From CAIJMU01 sp035531315 (lineage in GTDB: Bacteria; Spirochaetota; Spirochaetia; Treponematales; Rectinemataceae), in assembly GCA_035531315.1 (NCBI GenBank), contig DATKTD010000153.1:1-19679 (forward strand): DNA of 19,679 nt. Direction: 5' to 3'. Below, in pieces: positions 6,290 through 13,510 of this stretch. The first letter of the stretch is position 1, and the number at the start of each line of letters is the position of its first letter. Made by a program: the position numbers and the translations under genes. Under the pieces are notes generated by a model. It had not been told where the DNA came from. It worked only from the letters and a program-made list of their open reading frames with translations, and did no database searches.

Positions 6290-6447
6290 GGGCTGCCCGG
6301 CTCGCAGCCGGCCGCGCGAAGACCAGCGTCGAGACGGCCCCGACCGGAGGCCATGCCCGAGTCGACGAGGACGGAACCGGTCTCCGTCCGGAAGAGCTAG
6401 GCGTTCACGAAGCCGAGTCCGAGGCGAATGGGGCCGCTTGTGTTCAT
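6290..6447 (-). pseudogene. Truncated metallo-beta-lactamase-fold gene remnant with an in-frame TAG
   Basis: From the ATG at 6447 the frame reads MNTSGPIRLGLGFVNA, then a TAG at 6399-6397, then LFRTETGSVLVDSGM and about 20 more residues ending near AAGCEPGS. This is the known N-terminal pattern of metallo-beta-lactamase-fold hydrolases (N-A-Y-L-I-x-T-x-x-G-x-V-L-I-D-T-G), with the usual tyrosine codon replaced by TAG. The similarity stops before the HxHxDH metal-binding motif, so no active enzyme could be made. It starts 9 nt after the sigma-factor stop codon with no good ribosome-binding site. Readthrough is unlikely because several neighbouring genes end normally at TAG. Confidence 0.65.
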
Positions 6448-6456
6448 GCGGGCAGT

Positions 6457-7059
6457 CTAGCGCCTCCCCGCGCGCGGAGGAAAGCGGCCGTCGCTCGGCG
6501 ATGGTGCCGAGCCCTCGATCCGCCCCCCGCCGGAAAGGAGGTCGCGAAGCCTTCCGCGAAGAAGGAACAATTGGTATTTTATCGTTCCCTCGGGTCTGCC
6601 GAGGAGCCTCGCGGTCTCGGCGATAGCGAGGCCCTTCACGTAGACGCACTGGTAGAGAAGGCGGTCGTTGCGACCGAGCCTTTCGAGAACGAGGTCGAGG
6701 GAGAGTCGCGCCTCCTCGTCGGGGGCCGTCGCGGCGCCGGTGGAATAGGTCCCGGCGGCCCCGGCGGATGCGGCGGCCGACGCGGCCGAGGCAGCCACCG
6801 TCTCAAGCTCCCCCGCGAGCCTCTCCCGGAGACGCTTCGTCCTCAGGTGCCTGGCCAGAACGTGGCGACAGATGGCCCATACCCAGGTCGAGGGGGCGGA
6901 GGCCCCCCTGAAGCGGGGGTAGGACTCGACCATCGCGCAGAAGGCCTCCTGGGCCAGGTCCTCGGCGTCTTCTCTCGAGGCGCAGCGCCGCCGGAAGAAG
7001 GAGCGCACCAGGGCGGCATGGCGGGCGACGAAGGCCTCGATGCCCGGGGGCCTGTCCAC
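6457..7059 (-). CDS. ECF-type RNA polymerase sigma factor
   Basis: This 200-residue protein has a sigma region 2 at about 10-75, with DAEDLAQEAFCAMVE and the promoter-melting segment FRGASAPSTWVWAICRHVL. Sigma region 4 spans about 117-175, with a helix-turn-helix in GLAIAETARLLGRPEGTIKYQL. The linker (about 84-115) is unusually long and alanine-rich, and the C-terminal tail from 177 is disordered in appearance. The start is GTG at 7059, 9 nt after the stop codon of the FliG-like gene; no strong ribosome-binding site was seen, so translational coupling is likely. No recognisable anti-sigma gene adjoins it; the FliG/MotA-like protein occupies that position. A decayed hydrolase fragment follows downstream. 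Confidence 0.93.
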   Translation of the reverse strand: MDRPPGIEAFVARHAALVRSFFRRRCASREDAEDLAQEAFCAMVESYPRFRGASAPSTWVWAICRHVLARHLRTKRLRERLAGELETVAASAASAAASAGAAGTYSTGAATAPDEEARLSLDLVLERLGRNDRLLYQCVYVKGLAIAETARLLGRPEGTIKYQLFLLRGRLRDLLSGGGRIEGSAPSPSDGRFPPRAGRR

Positions 7060-7068
7060 AGGTGGCGC

Positions 7069-7698
7069 CTAGAGCCCCGCCACGATGGAACGGAGTTTCT
7101 GCTCGGTGACGAGGCTGTGGTCGCGGGAGGCCAGGGAGTCGATGCCCTCGATGATGAGGTCGTATTCGATCTCCTGGGCCCTGAGCCAGCTCTCCTTGTA
7201 GCGCTCGAGTATTGAACGGAGGAGGAGGGGATCCCAGCCCTCGACGAGCATCATGAGGCCCTGGCGCATCATCGGGTTGCTTGTTCCGGCCCTGAGGTCG
7301 TCGAGGGGTAGGAGGCCCTGGCGCCTCGCGAACTGGGCGAGCCGCGAGAAGCTGGCGACGATGGCCTCCCTGCTCGAGAGGTCGAGTTCGGGAGCCTTGG
7401 GGATTTCGGGCATCTTCCCCTCCTTCTCCCAGCTGGCATTGTGCTTTTCGAGAAGTCGAACGAAGTGCTCCTGGGCCGCCCTGATATCCTCCGGGGCGAG
7501 GAGGTCGGGCTCTTTGATCTCTTCCTTGAGGAAGGCGACCGCCCGGAGGGACATGTTGCCGAAGATGATCTGGCGCACATCCTCCTCCTGGTCGGCGAGG
7601 GCGAGGGCGAGGGGCTCCGAGTCGAAGTCCCTGAGGGCCATCTGGATCACATAGTCGGGGAAACCCGAGTCGCGGATGAAGCTTCCGAAGTCGCGCAT
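7069..7698 (-). CDS. FliG C-terminal domain / MotA-like segment fusion protein
   Basis: This 209-residue soluble protein joins two motor-related parts. Residues about 14-88 resemble the FliG C-terminal torque domain: LALALADQEEDVRQIIFGNMS, then the charged helix RAVAFLKEEIKE, then LLAPEDIRAAQEHFVRLLEKH. Residues about 110-170 resemble the cytoplasmic part of MotA: FSRLAQFARRQGLLPLDDL, NPMMRQGLMMLVEGWDP, and LLLRSILERYKE. The MotA membrane helices and the FliG N and middle domains are absent. The start at 7698 is firm because AAGGAGG lies 4 nt upstream. It is the first gene of a pair with the ECF sigma factor. A role as a motor adaptor, brake or signalling partner of the sigma factor is inference; both domain calls rest on motif reading. 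Confidence 0.75.
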   Translation of the reverse strand: MRDFGSFIRDSGFPDYVIQMALRDFDSEPLALALADQEEDVRQIIFGNMSLRAVAFLKEEIKEPDLLAPEDIRAAQEHFVRLLEKHNASWEKEGKMPEIPKAPELDLSSREAIVASFSRLAQFARRQGLLPLDDLRAGTSNPMMRQGLMMLVEGWDPLLLRSILERYKESWLRAQEIEYDLIIEGIDSLASRDHSLVTEQKLRSIVAGL

Positions 7699-7784
7699 GA
7701 TGCCTCCTTGTCGGCGATCATCCCTATTGGTGGCACGGGAGCCCCGAAAGGTTGGGGAAATGATGGCAGCCTCGACCCCTCCAT

Positions 7785-7815
7785 ATTCCCGCGCTTTCGC
7801 GAATTCGGCTATAGT
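7785..7815 (+). promoter_or_regulatory. menA -10 box abutting the start codon, with an imperfect palindrome upstream
   Basis: TATAGT (7810-7815) is a good -10 box only 6 nt before the menA ATG at 7822, so the transcript would begin at or next to the start codon. No ribosome-binding site is present. An imperfect palindrome, ATTCCCG (7785-7791) with CGCGAAT (7798-7804), covers the -35 region, where no consensus hexamer is seen. Confidence 0.4.
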
Positions 7816-7821
7816 CGCGCC

Positions 7822-8751
7822 ATGCGCGACGATACCCGACCCGGAACGATCGCGGCCTGGATCATGGCCGCCCGCCCCAAGACCCTCCCCGCCTCGACCT
7901 CGGGCGTCATCGTGGGTTCGGCCCTGGCCTTCGCGGCCGGACATTTCGAGTTCCTGCCCGCCCTCGCGGCCTTCGTCGTGGCCCTGGCCCTCCAGATCGC
8001 GAGCAACTTCGCCAACGACGTCTTCGACTTCGAGAGCGGGGCGGACGCTAAGCGAGCCCACGGTCCCACGCGCGTGACCCAGTCGGGCATTCTATCGCCC
8101 TCGCAGGTGAAGGCGGGCCTCCTCCTCGTTATCGGCCTTGCCGCCCTCGCCGGGCTCTGGCTCGTCGTCCATGCCCTGGCCGTGGCGCCCGGGTCCTGGC
8201 CCTGGCTCCTCGCGACGGGGGCCCTCGCCATCGTCTCCTCGGTGGCCTACACCGCGGGGCCGGCGCCCCTCTCGCGCCTGGGCCTCGGCGACCTCTTCGT
8301 CCTCGCCTTCTTCGGCTTCGCGGCCACCCTGGGCAGCTACTTCGTGCAATTGGGAAGGGCGGACGCCGCCCCACTCCTCCTCTCCCTCGGGCCGGGCCTC
8401 ATCATCGTGGCCATCCTCGTCGTGAACAACCTCCGCGACATCGAGGAGGATCGCGAGGTGGCCAAACGCACCCTCGCGGTCCGCTTCGGACCCGCCTTCG
8501 CCAAGGGCGAGTACGTCGCCTGCCTCGTCCTGTCCTACCTGGTCCTCGTCCTGGCCGTCGCCCTGGGTCTCGTGACGCCCTGGACTCTCCTGGCCCTCCT
8601 CTCCGCTCCCTTGGCGGCGAAGAATATAGGCCTAATGCTGACGAAAAAGGGAGCCCCCCTCAACGAGGCCCTCGGCGGCACGGGAAGGCTGTCCTTCGTC
8701 TGGGCCCTCCTCTTCGCCGCGGGCATCGCTGTAGCGGCCATTATCCGCTGA
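7822..8751 (+). CDS. menA: 1,4-dihydroxy-2-naphthoate polyprenyltransferase MenA
   Basis: This 309-residue inner-membrane UbiA-family enzyme attaches the isoprenoid chain to 1,4-dihydroxy-2-naphthoate, giving demethylmenaquinone. The N-terminal WIMAARPKTLPAS is the MenA signature. The first aspartate motif is NFANDVFDFESG (62-73), followed by GPTR. The second is VNNLRDIEEDREVAKRTLAV (201-220), which is typical of MenA rather than UbiA. About eight to nine membrane segments are visible. The ATG at 7822 is chosen although no ribosome-binding site precedes it; an internal ATG at 7864 (MAARPK) is less favoured and also lacks one. The product feeds MenG, encoded at 18535-19254. The gene diverges from the FliG-like unit and converges on thiD. 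Confidence 0.95.
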   Translation: MRDDTRPGTIAAWIMAARPKTLPASTSGVIVGSALAFAAGHFEFLPALAAFVVALALQIASNFANDVFDFESGADAKRAHGPTRVTQSGILSPSQVKAGLLLVIGLAALAGLWLVVHALAVAPGSWPWLLATGALAIVSSVAYTAGPAPLSRLGLGDLFVLAFFGFAATLGSYFVQLGRADAAPLLLSLGPGLIIVAILVVNNLRDIEEDREVAKRTLAVRFGPAFAKGEYVACLVLSYLVLVLAVALGLVTPWTLLALLSAPLAAKNIGLMLTKKGAPLNEALGGTGRLSFVWALLFAAGIAVAAIIR

Positions 8752-8767
8752 GGCGCCGCCCGGCGCC
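8752..8767. terminator. GC hairpin between convergent menA and thiD
   Basis: GGCGCC-GCCC-GGCGCC directly follows the menA stop codon and lies 7 nt from the thiD stop codon. It is a perfect 6-bp stem but lacks a T-run on either strand, so a terminator or barrier role is tentative. The intergenic space is only 23 nt. Confidence 0.4.
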
Positions 8768-8774
8768 GCGCCCC

Positions 8775-9593
8775 TCAGTCCTTCGATCCCAGTTCCCAAC
8801 CGAGCCTCGCGAGGGCGAGGTGGTTCATGGGCCCATGACCCTTCCCGAGTCCGAGGTCGAGGGAGGCGGCGATGAGGCGGTTCACATAGGTCTTGGCCCC
8901 TGCCACGGCCTCGCGGAGCTGGATGCCGAGGGCCAGGCGGGCGGCGATGGCCGAGGCGAAGGTGCAGCCCGTACCATGGGTGTTGGCCGATTCGATCCGC
9001 CTGGCCGAGAAGACCGCGAAATCCCTCCCGTCGAAGAAGAGATCGTCGCTCGTGTCCGATTCCAGGTGGCCGCCCTTCACCACGACGGCCTTCGGCCCCA
9101 TCCGGAGAATCTCGCGGGCGGCGCGGCGCATGTCCTCTTCGTTCGCGACGCGGAAGCCGCAGAGGGCCTCGGCCTCGGGGAGGTTGGGCGTCACCACCGT
9201 GGCCAGCGGGAGGAGGAGTCCGATGAGGCTCTCCCGCGCCTCCTCGTGGAGGAGGGGATCGCCGCCCTTGGCGACCATCACCGGGTCGACGACGAGGGGG
9301 AAGAGACCGCGCTCGCGGATCTTCCCCGCGACGGCCTCGATGATGCGCGAGTTCGAGATCATGCCTATTTTTACGGCGTCGGCGCCGAAGTCGGAGATCA
9401 CCGATTCGATCTGGGCGGCCACGAACTCGGGGGGGATCTCGAAGACTCCCTGGACGCCGAGGCTGTTCTGGGCCGTGAGGGCGGTGATCGCGCTCATGCC
9501 GAAGACGCCATGGGCGGCGAAGGTCTTGAGATCGGCCTGGATTCCCGCGCCGCCGCCCGAGTCGGAGCCCGCGATCGTCAATGCTCTCTTCAT
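8775..9593 (-). CDS. thiD: Hydroxymethylpyrimidine/phosphomethylpyrimidine kinase ThiD
   Basis: This 272-residue ribokinase-fold enzyme phosphorylates HMP and then HMP-phosphate to HMP-pyrophosphate, the pyrimidine substrate of ThiE. It begins with IAGSDSGGGAGIQADLKTF, followed by SAITALTAQNSLGV. TPNLPEAEALCG and VVVKGGHL are present, and the catalytic loop is NTHGTGCTFASAIAA. The length is normal and no ThiE or other fusion is present. The ATG at 9593 overlaps the thiL stop codon (ATGA), with GGGAGGG upstream. A longer open frame to 9830 is only an extension over thiL. It is the last gene of the riboswitch-controlled operon. Confidence 0.96.
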   Translation of the reverse strand: MKRALTIAGSDSGGGAGIQADLKTFAAHGVFGMSAITALTAQNSLGVQGVFEIPPEFVAAQIESVISDFGADAVKIGMISNSRIIEAVAGKIRERGLFPLVVDPVMVAKGGDPLLHEEARESLIGLLLPLATVVTPNLPEAEALCGFRVANEEDMRRAAREILRMGPKAVVVKGGHLESDTSDDLFFDGRDFAVFSARRIESANTHGTGCTFASAIAARLALGIQLREAVAGAKTYVNRLIAASLDLGLGKGHGPMNHLALARLGWELGSKD

Positions 9594-10624
9594 CGCTCGA
9601 CCCTCCCTTTGACGATCGAAAAATGGTCCCAGCCGCCCCCGCCGAAGCCGACGGTCTTCCCGTCCGGCAGGACGAATTCGGGGGCCTGGCCTGCCTCGAG
9701 TATCTCGCCGATTTCCGTCACGCGAAGGCCCGTGGCCTTGCGTATCTCCTCGGCGAGGCGGCCGGCCTTGTCGGGCGGGCTGGTGAAGAGGAGTTCGTAG
9801 TCTTCCCCGCCGTGCAGGGCCAAATGCCACTCGTCGCCCTTGGCCGAGGCGGAAAAGGTCCTGTTAGCCGCCTCGACCGGAAGGGCCGAGGCGAAGATCC
9901 TCGCGCTCACCGCGCTCTTCTCGCAGAGGTGGCCGAGGTCGCCGGCCAGGCCGTCGCTCAGGTCGATCATCGCGGTGGCCGTCTTCGCGGCGCCGATCAG
10001 CCGACCCTCGCGGACGCGGGGGCTCGGTCTGTCCCGCCTGACGCGCGCTCGCGAGGCGTATGCCGCCTCCATCTCGAGGCTGGGGTCGAGGAGGAGGGCG
10101 ACGCCGGCTGCGGCGTCGCCGAGGCTTCCTGTCACGAGGATGCGGTCGCCGGGCCTCGCCCCCGATCGCAGCACGACCTCATCGCGCGGGGCCTCCCCGA
10201 GGAGGAAGATGTCGATGAAGAGGCCGTGCCGCACGCTCGAGATGTTGCCGCCGACGATGTCCACGCCCAGGGGCTCGGCCTCGGCGCGGAGGCCTTCGTA
10301 GAGGCCCTCGATGAAGGCCAGGTCGAGGTCGCGGGGGAGGCCGAGGGACACGAGGGCGAAGCGGGGCCGGCCTCCTGCCGAGGCCACGTCGCTCAGGTTG
10401 ACGGCGAGGGCCTTGTGCCCGAGGTCGACGGGGTCGATCGCGGCGCGGAGGAAGTGGGAGCCCTCGACCTGGACGTCGCAGGTGGCCAGCCAGACCCGCT
10501 CCGCGTCGGCCTTGAGCACCGCCACGTCGTCGCCGATGCCGACGACGACGTCCTCCCCGGGTAGGGGGAGGAGTTTCCTGATCCTGTCGATGAGTGCGAA
10601 TTCCCCGATTTCACCAATTGTCAT
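9590..10624 (-). CDS. thiL: Thiamin-monophosphate kinase ThiL
   Basis: This 344-residue enzyme phosphorylates thiamin monophosphate to the active cofactor TPP with ATP. The N-terminal half has GIGDDVAVL, DVQVEGSHF, NLSDVASAGG and GGNIS, which bind metal and ATP in the PurM-like fold. The C-terminal half has TGSLGDAAAGV, MIDLSDGLAGDLGHL, LHGGEDYELLF and the closing GWDHF. Length and motif order are normal. The ATG at 10624 overlaps the thiE stop codon (ATGA), and its own stop overlaps thiD. Having both thiL and thiE here means the operon ends at TPP, the ligand of the upstream riboswitch, closing a feedback loop. Confidence 0.96.
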   Translation of the reverse strand: MTIGEIGEFALIDRIRKLLPLPGEDVVVGIGDDVAVLKADAERVWLATCDVQVEGSHFLRAAIDPVDLGHKALAVNLSDVASAGGRPRFALVSLGLPRDLDLAFIEGLYEGLRAEAEPLGVDIVGGNISSVRHGLFIDIFLLGEAPRDEVVLRSGARPGDRILVTGSLGDAAAGVALLLDPSLEMEAAYASRARVRRDRPSPRVREGRLIGAAKTATAMIDLSDGLAGDLGHLCEKSAVSARIFASALPVEAANRTFSASAKGDEWHLALHGGEDYELLFTSPPDKAGRLAEEIRKATGLRVTEIGEILEAGQAPEFVLPDGKTVGFGGGGWDHFSIVKGRVER

Positions 10625-11265
10625 GACTTTGCGCCCTTCGCCGCCCCGTCGATCACGGCGCGGAGGCTCCGCGCCGCCGCCTCGACATCGCCGGCGGCGA
10701 CGATGGCCGAGACCACGGCGAGGCCGGCCGCCCCGGCCCCGATGGTCGCCCCGGCGTTGGCGAGGCCGATGCCGCCTATCGCCACCACCGGCAGGGCGAG
10801 CCGGGCCGTCATGGCCGCGAGACCCTCGTAGCCGAGGGCGGGGCCGGCGTCCGGCTTCGTCGGCGTGGAGAAGAGGGGGCTCGCACCGATGTAGTCGGCC
10901 CCATCGGCCTGGGCGCGGAGGGCCTCCTCGAGACTTCCGGCCGAGACGCCGAGGAGCCTGCCGGAGCCGAGGAAGGAACGGGCCATGCGGGCGGGCATGT
11001 CGTCCTGGCCCACGTGGAGGCCGTCGGCTCCGACGGCGAGGGCGACGTCGAGGCGGTCGTTGACGATAAAGATGGCGCCGAGCCTCCGGCAGATGGCCGC
11101 GAGGGTCCCGGCCTCCTCGATCATCTGTCGCGTCGAAAGATTTTTTTCGCGGTACTGCACCGCGGTCACGCCGCCCCTGATGGCCGCCTCGACGATGGCG
11201 GGAAGGGGGCGGCCCCGGGCAAGCTCCCTGTCCGTGACGAGGTAGAGCGTCAGGTCCATGTTCAT
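10621..11265 (-). CDS. thiE: Thiamin-phosphate synthase ThiE
   Basis: This 214-residue TIM-barrel enzyme joins HMP-pyrophosphate and thiazole phosphate to give thiamin monophosphate. It has LYLVTDRELARGR, the pyrophosphate-binding VQYREKN, VNDRLDVALAVGADGLHVGQ, GASPLFSTPTKPDAGPALG and the phosphate loop VAIGGI. The ATG at 11265 overlaps the thiM stop codon by one base (TGATG). A second ATG two codons on (11259) is possible, since the protein begins MNMD. The gene lies between thiM and thiL, matching the pathway order of thiazole activation, coupling and final phosphorylation. Confidence 0.96.
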   Translation of the reverse strand: MNMDLTLYLVTDRELARGRPLPAIVEAAIRGGVTAVQYREKNLSTRQMIEEAGTLAAICRRLGAIFIVNDRLDVALAVGADGLHVGQDDMPARMARSFLGSGRLLGVSAGSLEEALRAQADGADYIGASPLFSTPTKPDAGPALGYEGLAAMTARLALPVVAIGGIGLANAGATIGAGAAGLAVVSAIVAAGDVEAAARSLRAVIDGAAKGAKS

Positions 11266-12083
11266 CAGAGCTCGACGATCCGGGCGGCGGCCTCGATGTC
11301 GGCCCGGCGAAGGGCGTAGAGGGCGTCGAGAAGCTCGGCGCGGAAGGAGCCGGGGCCCTTGGCCCTGCGCGCGGCCATCTCGCCGGCTATGCCGTAGCAG
11401 ACGAGGGCCGCGGTGGCCGCGACGAGACTGTCCTTCTCGACGGCGCAGAAGGCGCCGATCATGGCCGTGGACATGCAGCCCGTGCCCGTGACCGTCTTCA
11501 TCATCTCATGACCGTTGTCCACGCCGAAGACCCGCTTCCCGTCCGAGAGGATGTCGCGCTTGCCCGTGATGGCCACGGCAGCCCCGCTCTTCGCGGCGAG
11601 GGAACGGGCGACGCCCACCGGGTCGGCCACGCCCTCGATCGACTCGACGCCGCGGACGAGGCCGCCGGCCCCGGCGAGGGCGCCGATCTCCCCCGAGTTG
11701 CCGCGGATCACCGCGAGCTTGAGCTCGGCGAGGAAGCGGGCTCCGGTCTCGTTGCGGTAGGGCGTCGCGCCGACGCCGACGGGGTCGTAGACGATGGGGA
11801 CGCCGAGCTCGTTGGCCCGCTTCCCCGCGATCAGCATGGCCTCGACCCAGTCGGGCTCGAGGGTGCCGGGGTTGAGCACGAGGGCGCCGGCGGCCCCGAC
11901 CATGTCGGCCACTTCCTCTTTGGCGTGGGCCATGACGGGGAGGGCCCCGATGGCCAGGGTGAGGTTGGCCGTGTCGTTCATCACGACGAAGTTGGTGATC
12001 TGATGGACGAGGGGGGAGCGCTCGCGCACGCGCTCGAGGACGGAGGCGGCGATCGAAGCGAAATCTTTCATACTAGTTGCCAT
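11265..12083 (-). CDS. thiM: Hydroxyethylthiazole kinase ThiM
   Basis: This salvage kinase phosphorylates the thiazole alcohol for use by ThiE. Seen motifs are VHQITNFVVMNDTANLTLAIGA, VYDPVGVGATPYR, IRGNSGEIGALAG and the catalytic GTGCMSTAMIGAF, with the conserved cysteine. The length is about 272 residues. Three starts compete. ATG at 12083 is 8 nt from AAAGGAG and is preferred; ATG at 12089 overlaps the cytX stop codon (ATGA) but is only 2 nt from GGAG; ATG at 12071 is further away. The much longer open frame to 13127 is an overlap with cytX in another frame. ThiM with CytX marks a salvage route; no thiazole synthase genes are in view. Confidence 0.96.
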   Translation of the reverse strand: MATSMKDFASIAASVLERVRERSPLVHQITNFVVMNDTANLTLAIGALPVMAHAKEEVADMVGAAGALVLNPGTLEPDWVEAMLIAGKRANELGVPIVYDPVGVGATPYRNETGARFLAELKLAVIRGNSGEIGALAGAGGLVRGVESIEGVADPVGVARSLAAKSGAAVAITGKRDILSDGKRVFGVDNGHEMMKTVTGTGCMSTAMIGAFCAVEKDSLVAATAALVCYGIAGEMAARRAKGPGSFRAELLDALYALRRADIEAAARIVEL

Positions 12084-12085
12084 GG

Positions 12086-13489
12086 TCATGACTCCTTTGT
12101 CTTTTCTGTCCCCTCGGCCCTGGGCGGGAGGACGATTCCGATGACGGCGTAGGCCGCGAAGGCTATGGCGAAGGCGGGGATGGAGCCGCCGAGGAGGGTC
12201 AGTCGGGCGGGCACGAGGCCCTGCCATTTGGGAAGGAAGGCGGAGAGGGTGGCGGGATTGGCGACATGGTAGGCCATGATGCCGGCTATCCAGGCGACGA
12301 GACCCCTGGCGCGGAAACCGCCGCCCCTCGTCCCGGCCGCGGGGTGGAGCTCGTCGAGGGCGTAGGACCTCTTCCTCGAGACGAAGTAGTCGGCCACGAG
12401 GACGCCGAAGAGGGGGATGAAGAAGGAGCCGACGAGGAAGAGGAAGTTCTGGTAGCGCGTGGCGTCGAGGAGGAGGGCCGTCGCCAGGCAGAGGGCGCCG
12501 AGGCCGACGATGAGCCAGCGCTGCCTGGCCTTCGGGAAGATGTTCTGCATCGATACGGAGGCCGAATAGAGGTCGGCCCAGGCGTTGTGGGTCTCGTCGG
12601 CGAGAATGATGAGGAGGGCCAGCCAGCCCGCGATCATCGAAAAGGCCGTCGCGAAGTCCTTGGGGTCCTGGGAGAGGCTCGAGCCGAGCATGAGGGTGGC
12701 GCCCATCGCGAGAAACCAGAGGCTCGTCGCGAAGAAGCCGAGGAGGGTGCCCCAGAAGGCCCGCCCGGTCTTCTTGGCGAAGCGGTTGTAGTCGGCGACG
12801 AGGGGGAGCCAGGAGATGGGAAGGGCGATGACGAGGTCGACGGCCACCCAGAAGCTCATCGAGCCGTCGCCCGCCTTCTTCCACAGGCTGGGCAGGTCGT
12901 AGGTCGAGAGGAGCTTCCAGCTGAGCCAGACTCCCGTTCCGAGGGCTATCCACACGGCGAATTTCTCGAGCCAGAGCCGGACGAAGCCGACCGGGCCGCC
13001 GAGGGCCATGAGGACGACGACAAGGGCGAAGAGGCTCGCCCAGACGGCGAAGTGGTGGCCTCCGAAGAAGGCCGAGCCGATCGCGTCGGCGGCCACGCCC
13101 ATGATCACGAACTCGAAGACCGTCCAACCGAGGAGCTGGAGGACATTGAGGGCCGTGGGCAGGTAGGAACCCTTTTCGCCGAGGACGGGCCTGAGGAGGA
13201 CCATCGTGGGCACGCCCGTGTCGCTTCCGATGGCTCCGACCAGGGCCAGGAGGATCGAGCCCAGTGCCGAGCCGACGAGGATGGCCAGGAGGGCCGAGCC
13301 GAAGGAGAGGGCCGGAACGAGAAAGGTGCCCGCCAGCATGACGAGGAGGCCGATGCCGAGATTGCCCCAGAGGACCGAATAGTCCAGGAGGCCGAGGACC
13401 CGGGCCGTCGGCGGCACGGGGCGGATGCCCCAGTCGGGTGGCGTGTGGATTCTGGGAAGGCGCTCTCGCATCGAAGATAGGATACTCAT
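12086..13489 (-). CDS. cytX: CytX-type hydroxymethylpyrimidine transporter (NCS1 family)
   Basis: This inner-membrane protein of about 467 residues has about twelve hydrophobic segments. It opens with the NCS1 pattern IHTPPDWGIRPVPPTAR and continues with SVLWGNLGIGLLVMLAG and DTGVPTMVLLRPVLGEKGS. LPISWLPLVADYNRFAKK is the usual mid-protein NCS1 motif, and ADETHNAWADLYSASVSMQN follows. NCS1 members carry purines, cytosine or allantoin; those placed directly behind a TPP riboswitch and before thiM are known as CytX and are predicted to import HMP. The function therefore rests on context as much as sequence. The ATG at 13489 follows AAAAGGAG by 9 nt. It is the first gene under the riboswitch. 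Confidence 0.92.
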   Translation of the reverse strand: MSILSSMRERLPRIHTPPDWGIRPVPPTARVLGLLDYSVLWGNLGIGLLVMLAGTFLVPALSFGSALLAILVGSALGSILLALVGAIGSDTGVPTMVLLRPVLGEKGSYLPTALNVLQLLGWTVFEFVIMGVAADAIGSAFFGGHHFAVWASLFALVVVLMALGGPVGFVRLWLEKFAVWIALGTGVWLSWKLLSTYDLPSLWKKAGDGSMSFWVAVDLVIALPISWLPLVADYNRFAKKTGRAFWGTLLGFFATSLWFLAMGATLMLGSSLSQDPKDFATAFSMIAGWLALLIILADETHNAWADLYSASVSMQNIFPKARQRWLIVGLGALCLATALLLDATRYQNFLFLVGSFFIPLFGVLVADYFVSRKRSYALDELHPAAGTRGGGFRARGLVAWIAGIMAYHVANPATLSAFLPKWQGLVPARLTLLGGSIPAFAIAFAAYAVIGIVLPPRAEGTEKTKES

Positions 13490-13510
13490 TGGAACCGGCT
13501 CCTTTTTTCG

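Noticed and set aside
6397..6399. TAG read as a sense codon (recoding) in the hydrolase fragment
   Set aside because: The sigma factor, FliG-like, kinase and right-edge genes all end normally at TAG. The fragment also lacks the catalytic part, so decay is simpler.
11265..13127. 620-codon frame suggesting a large ThiM fusion
   Set aside because: The part above about 12089 overlaps cytX in another frame and is R/P-rich noise; ThiM motifs begin only after the ATG near 12083.
12266..13480. 404-codon plus-strand frame over cytX
   Set aside because: It mirrors a membrane protein gene, giving an E/G-rich translation with no domain; the TPP riboswitch supports the minus strand.
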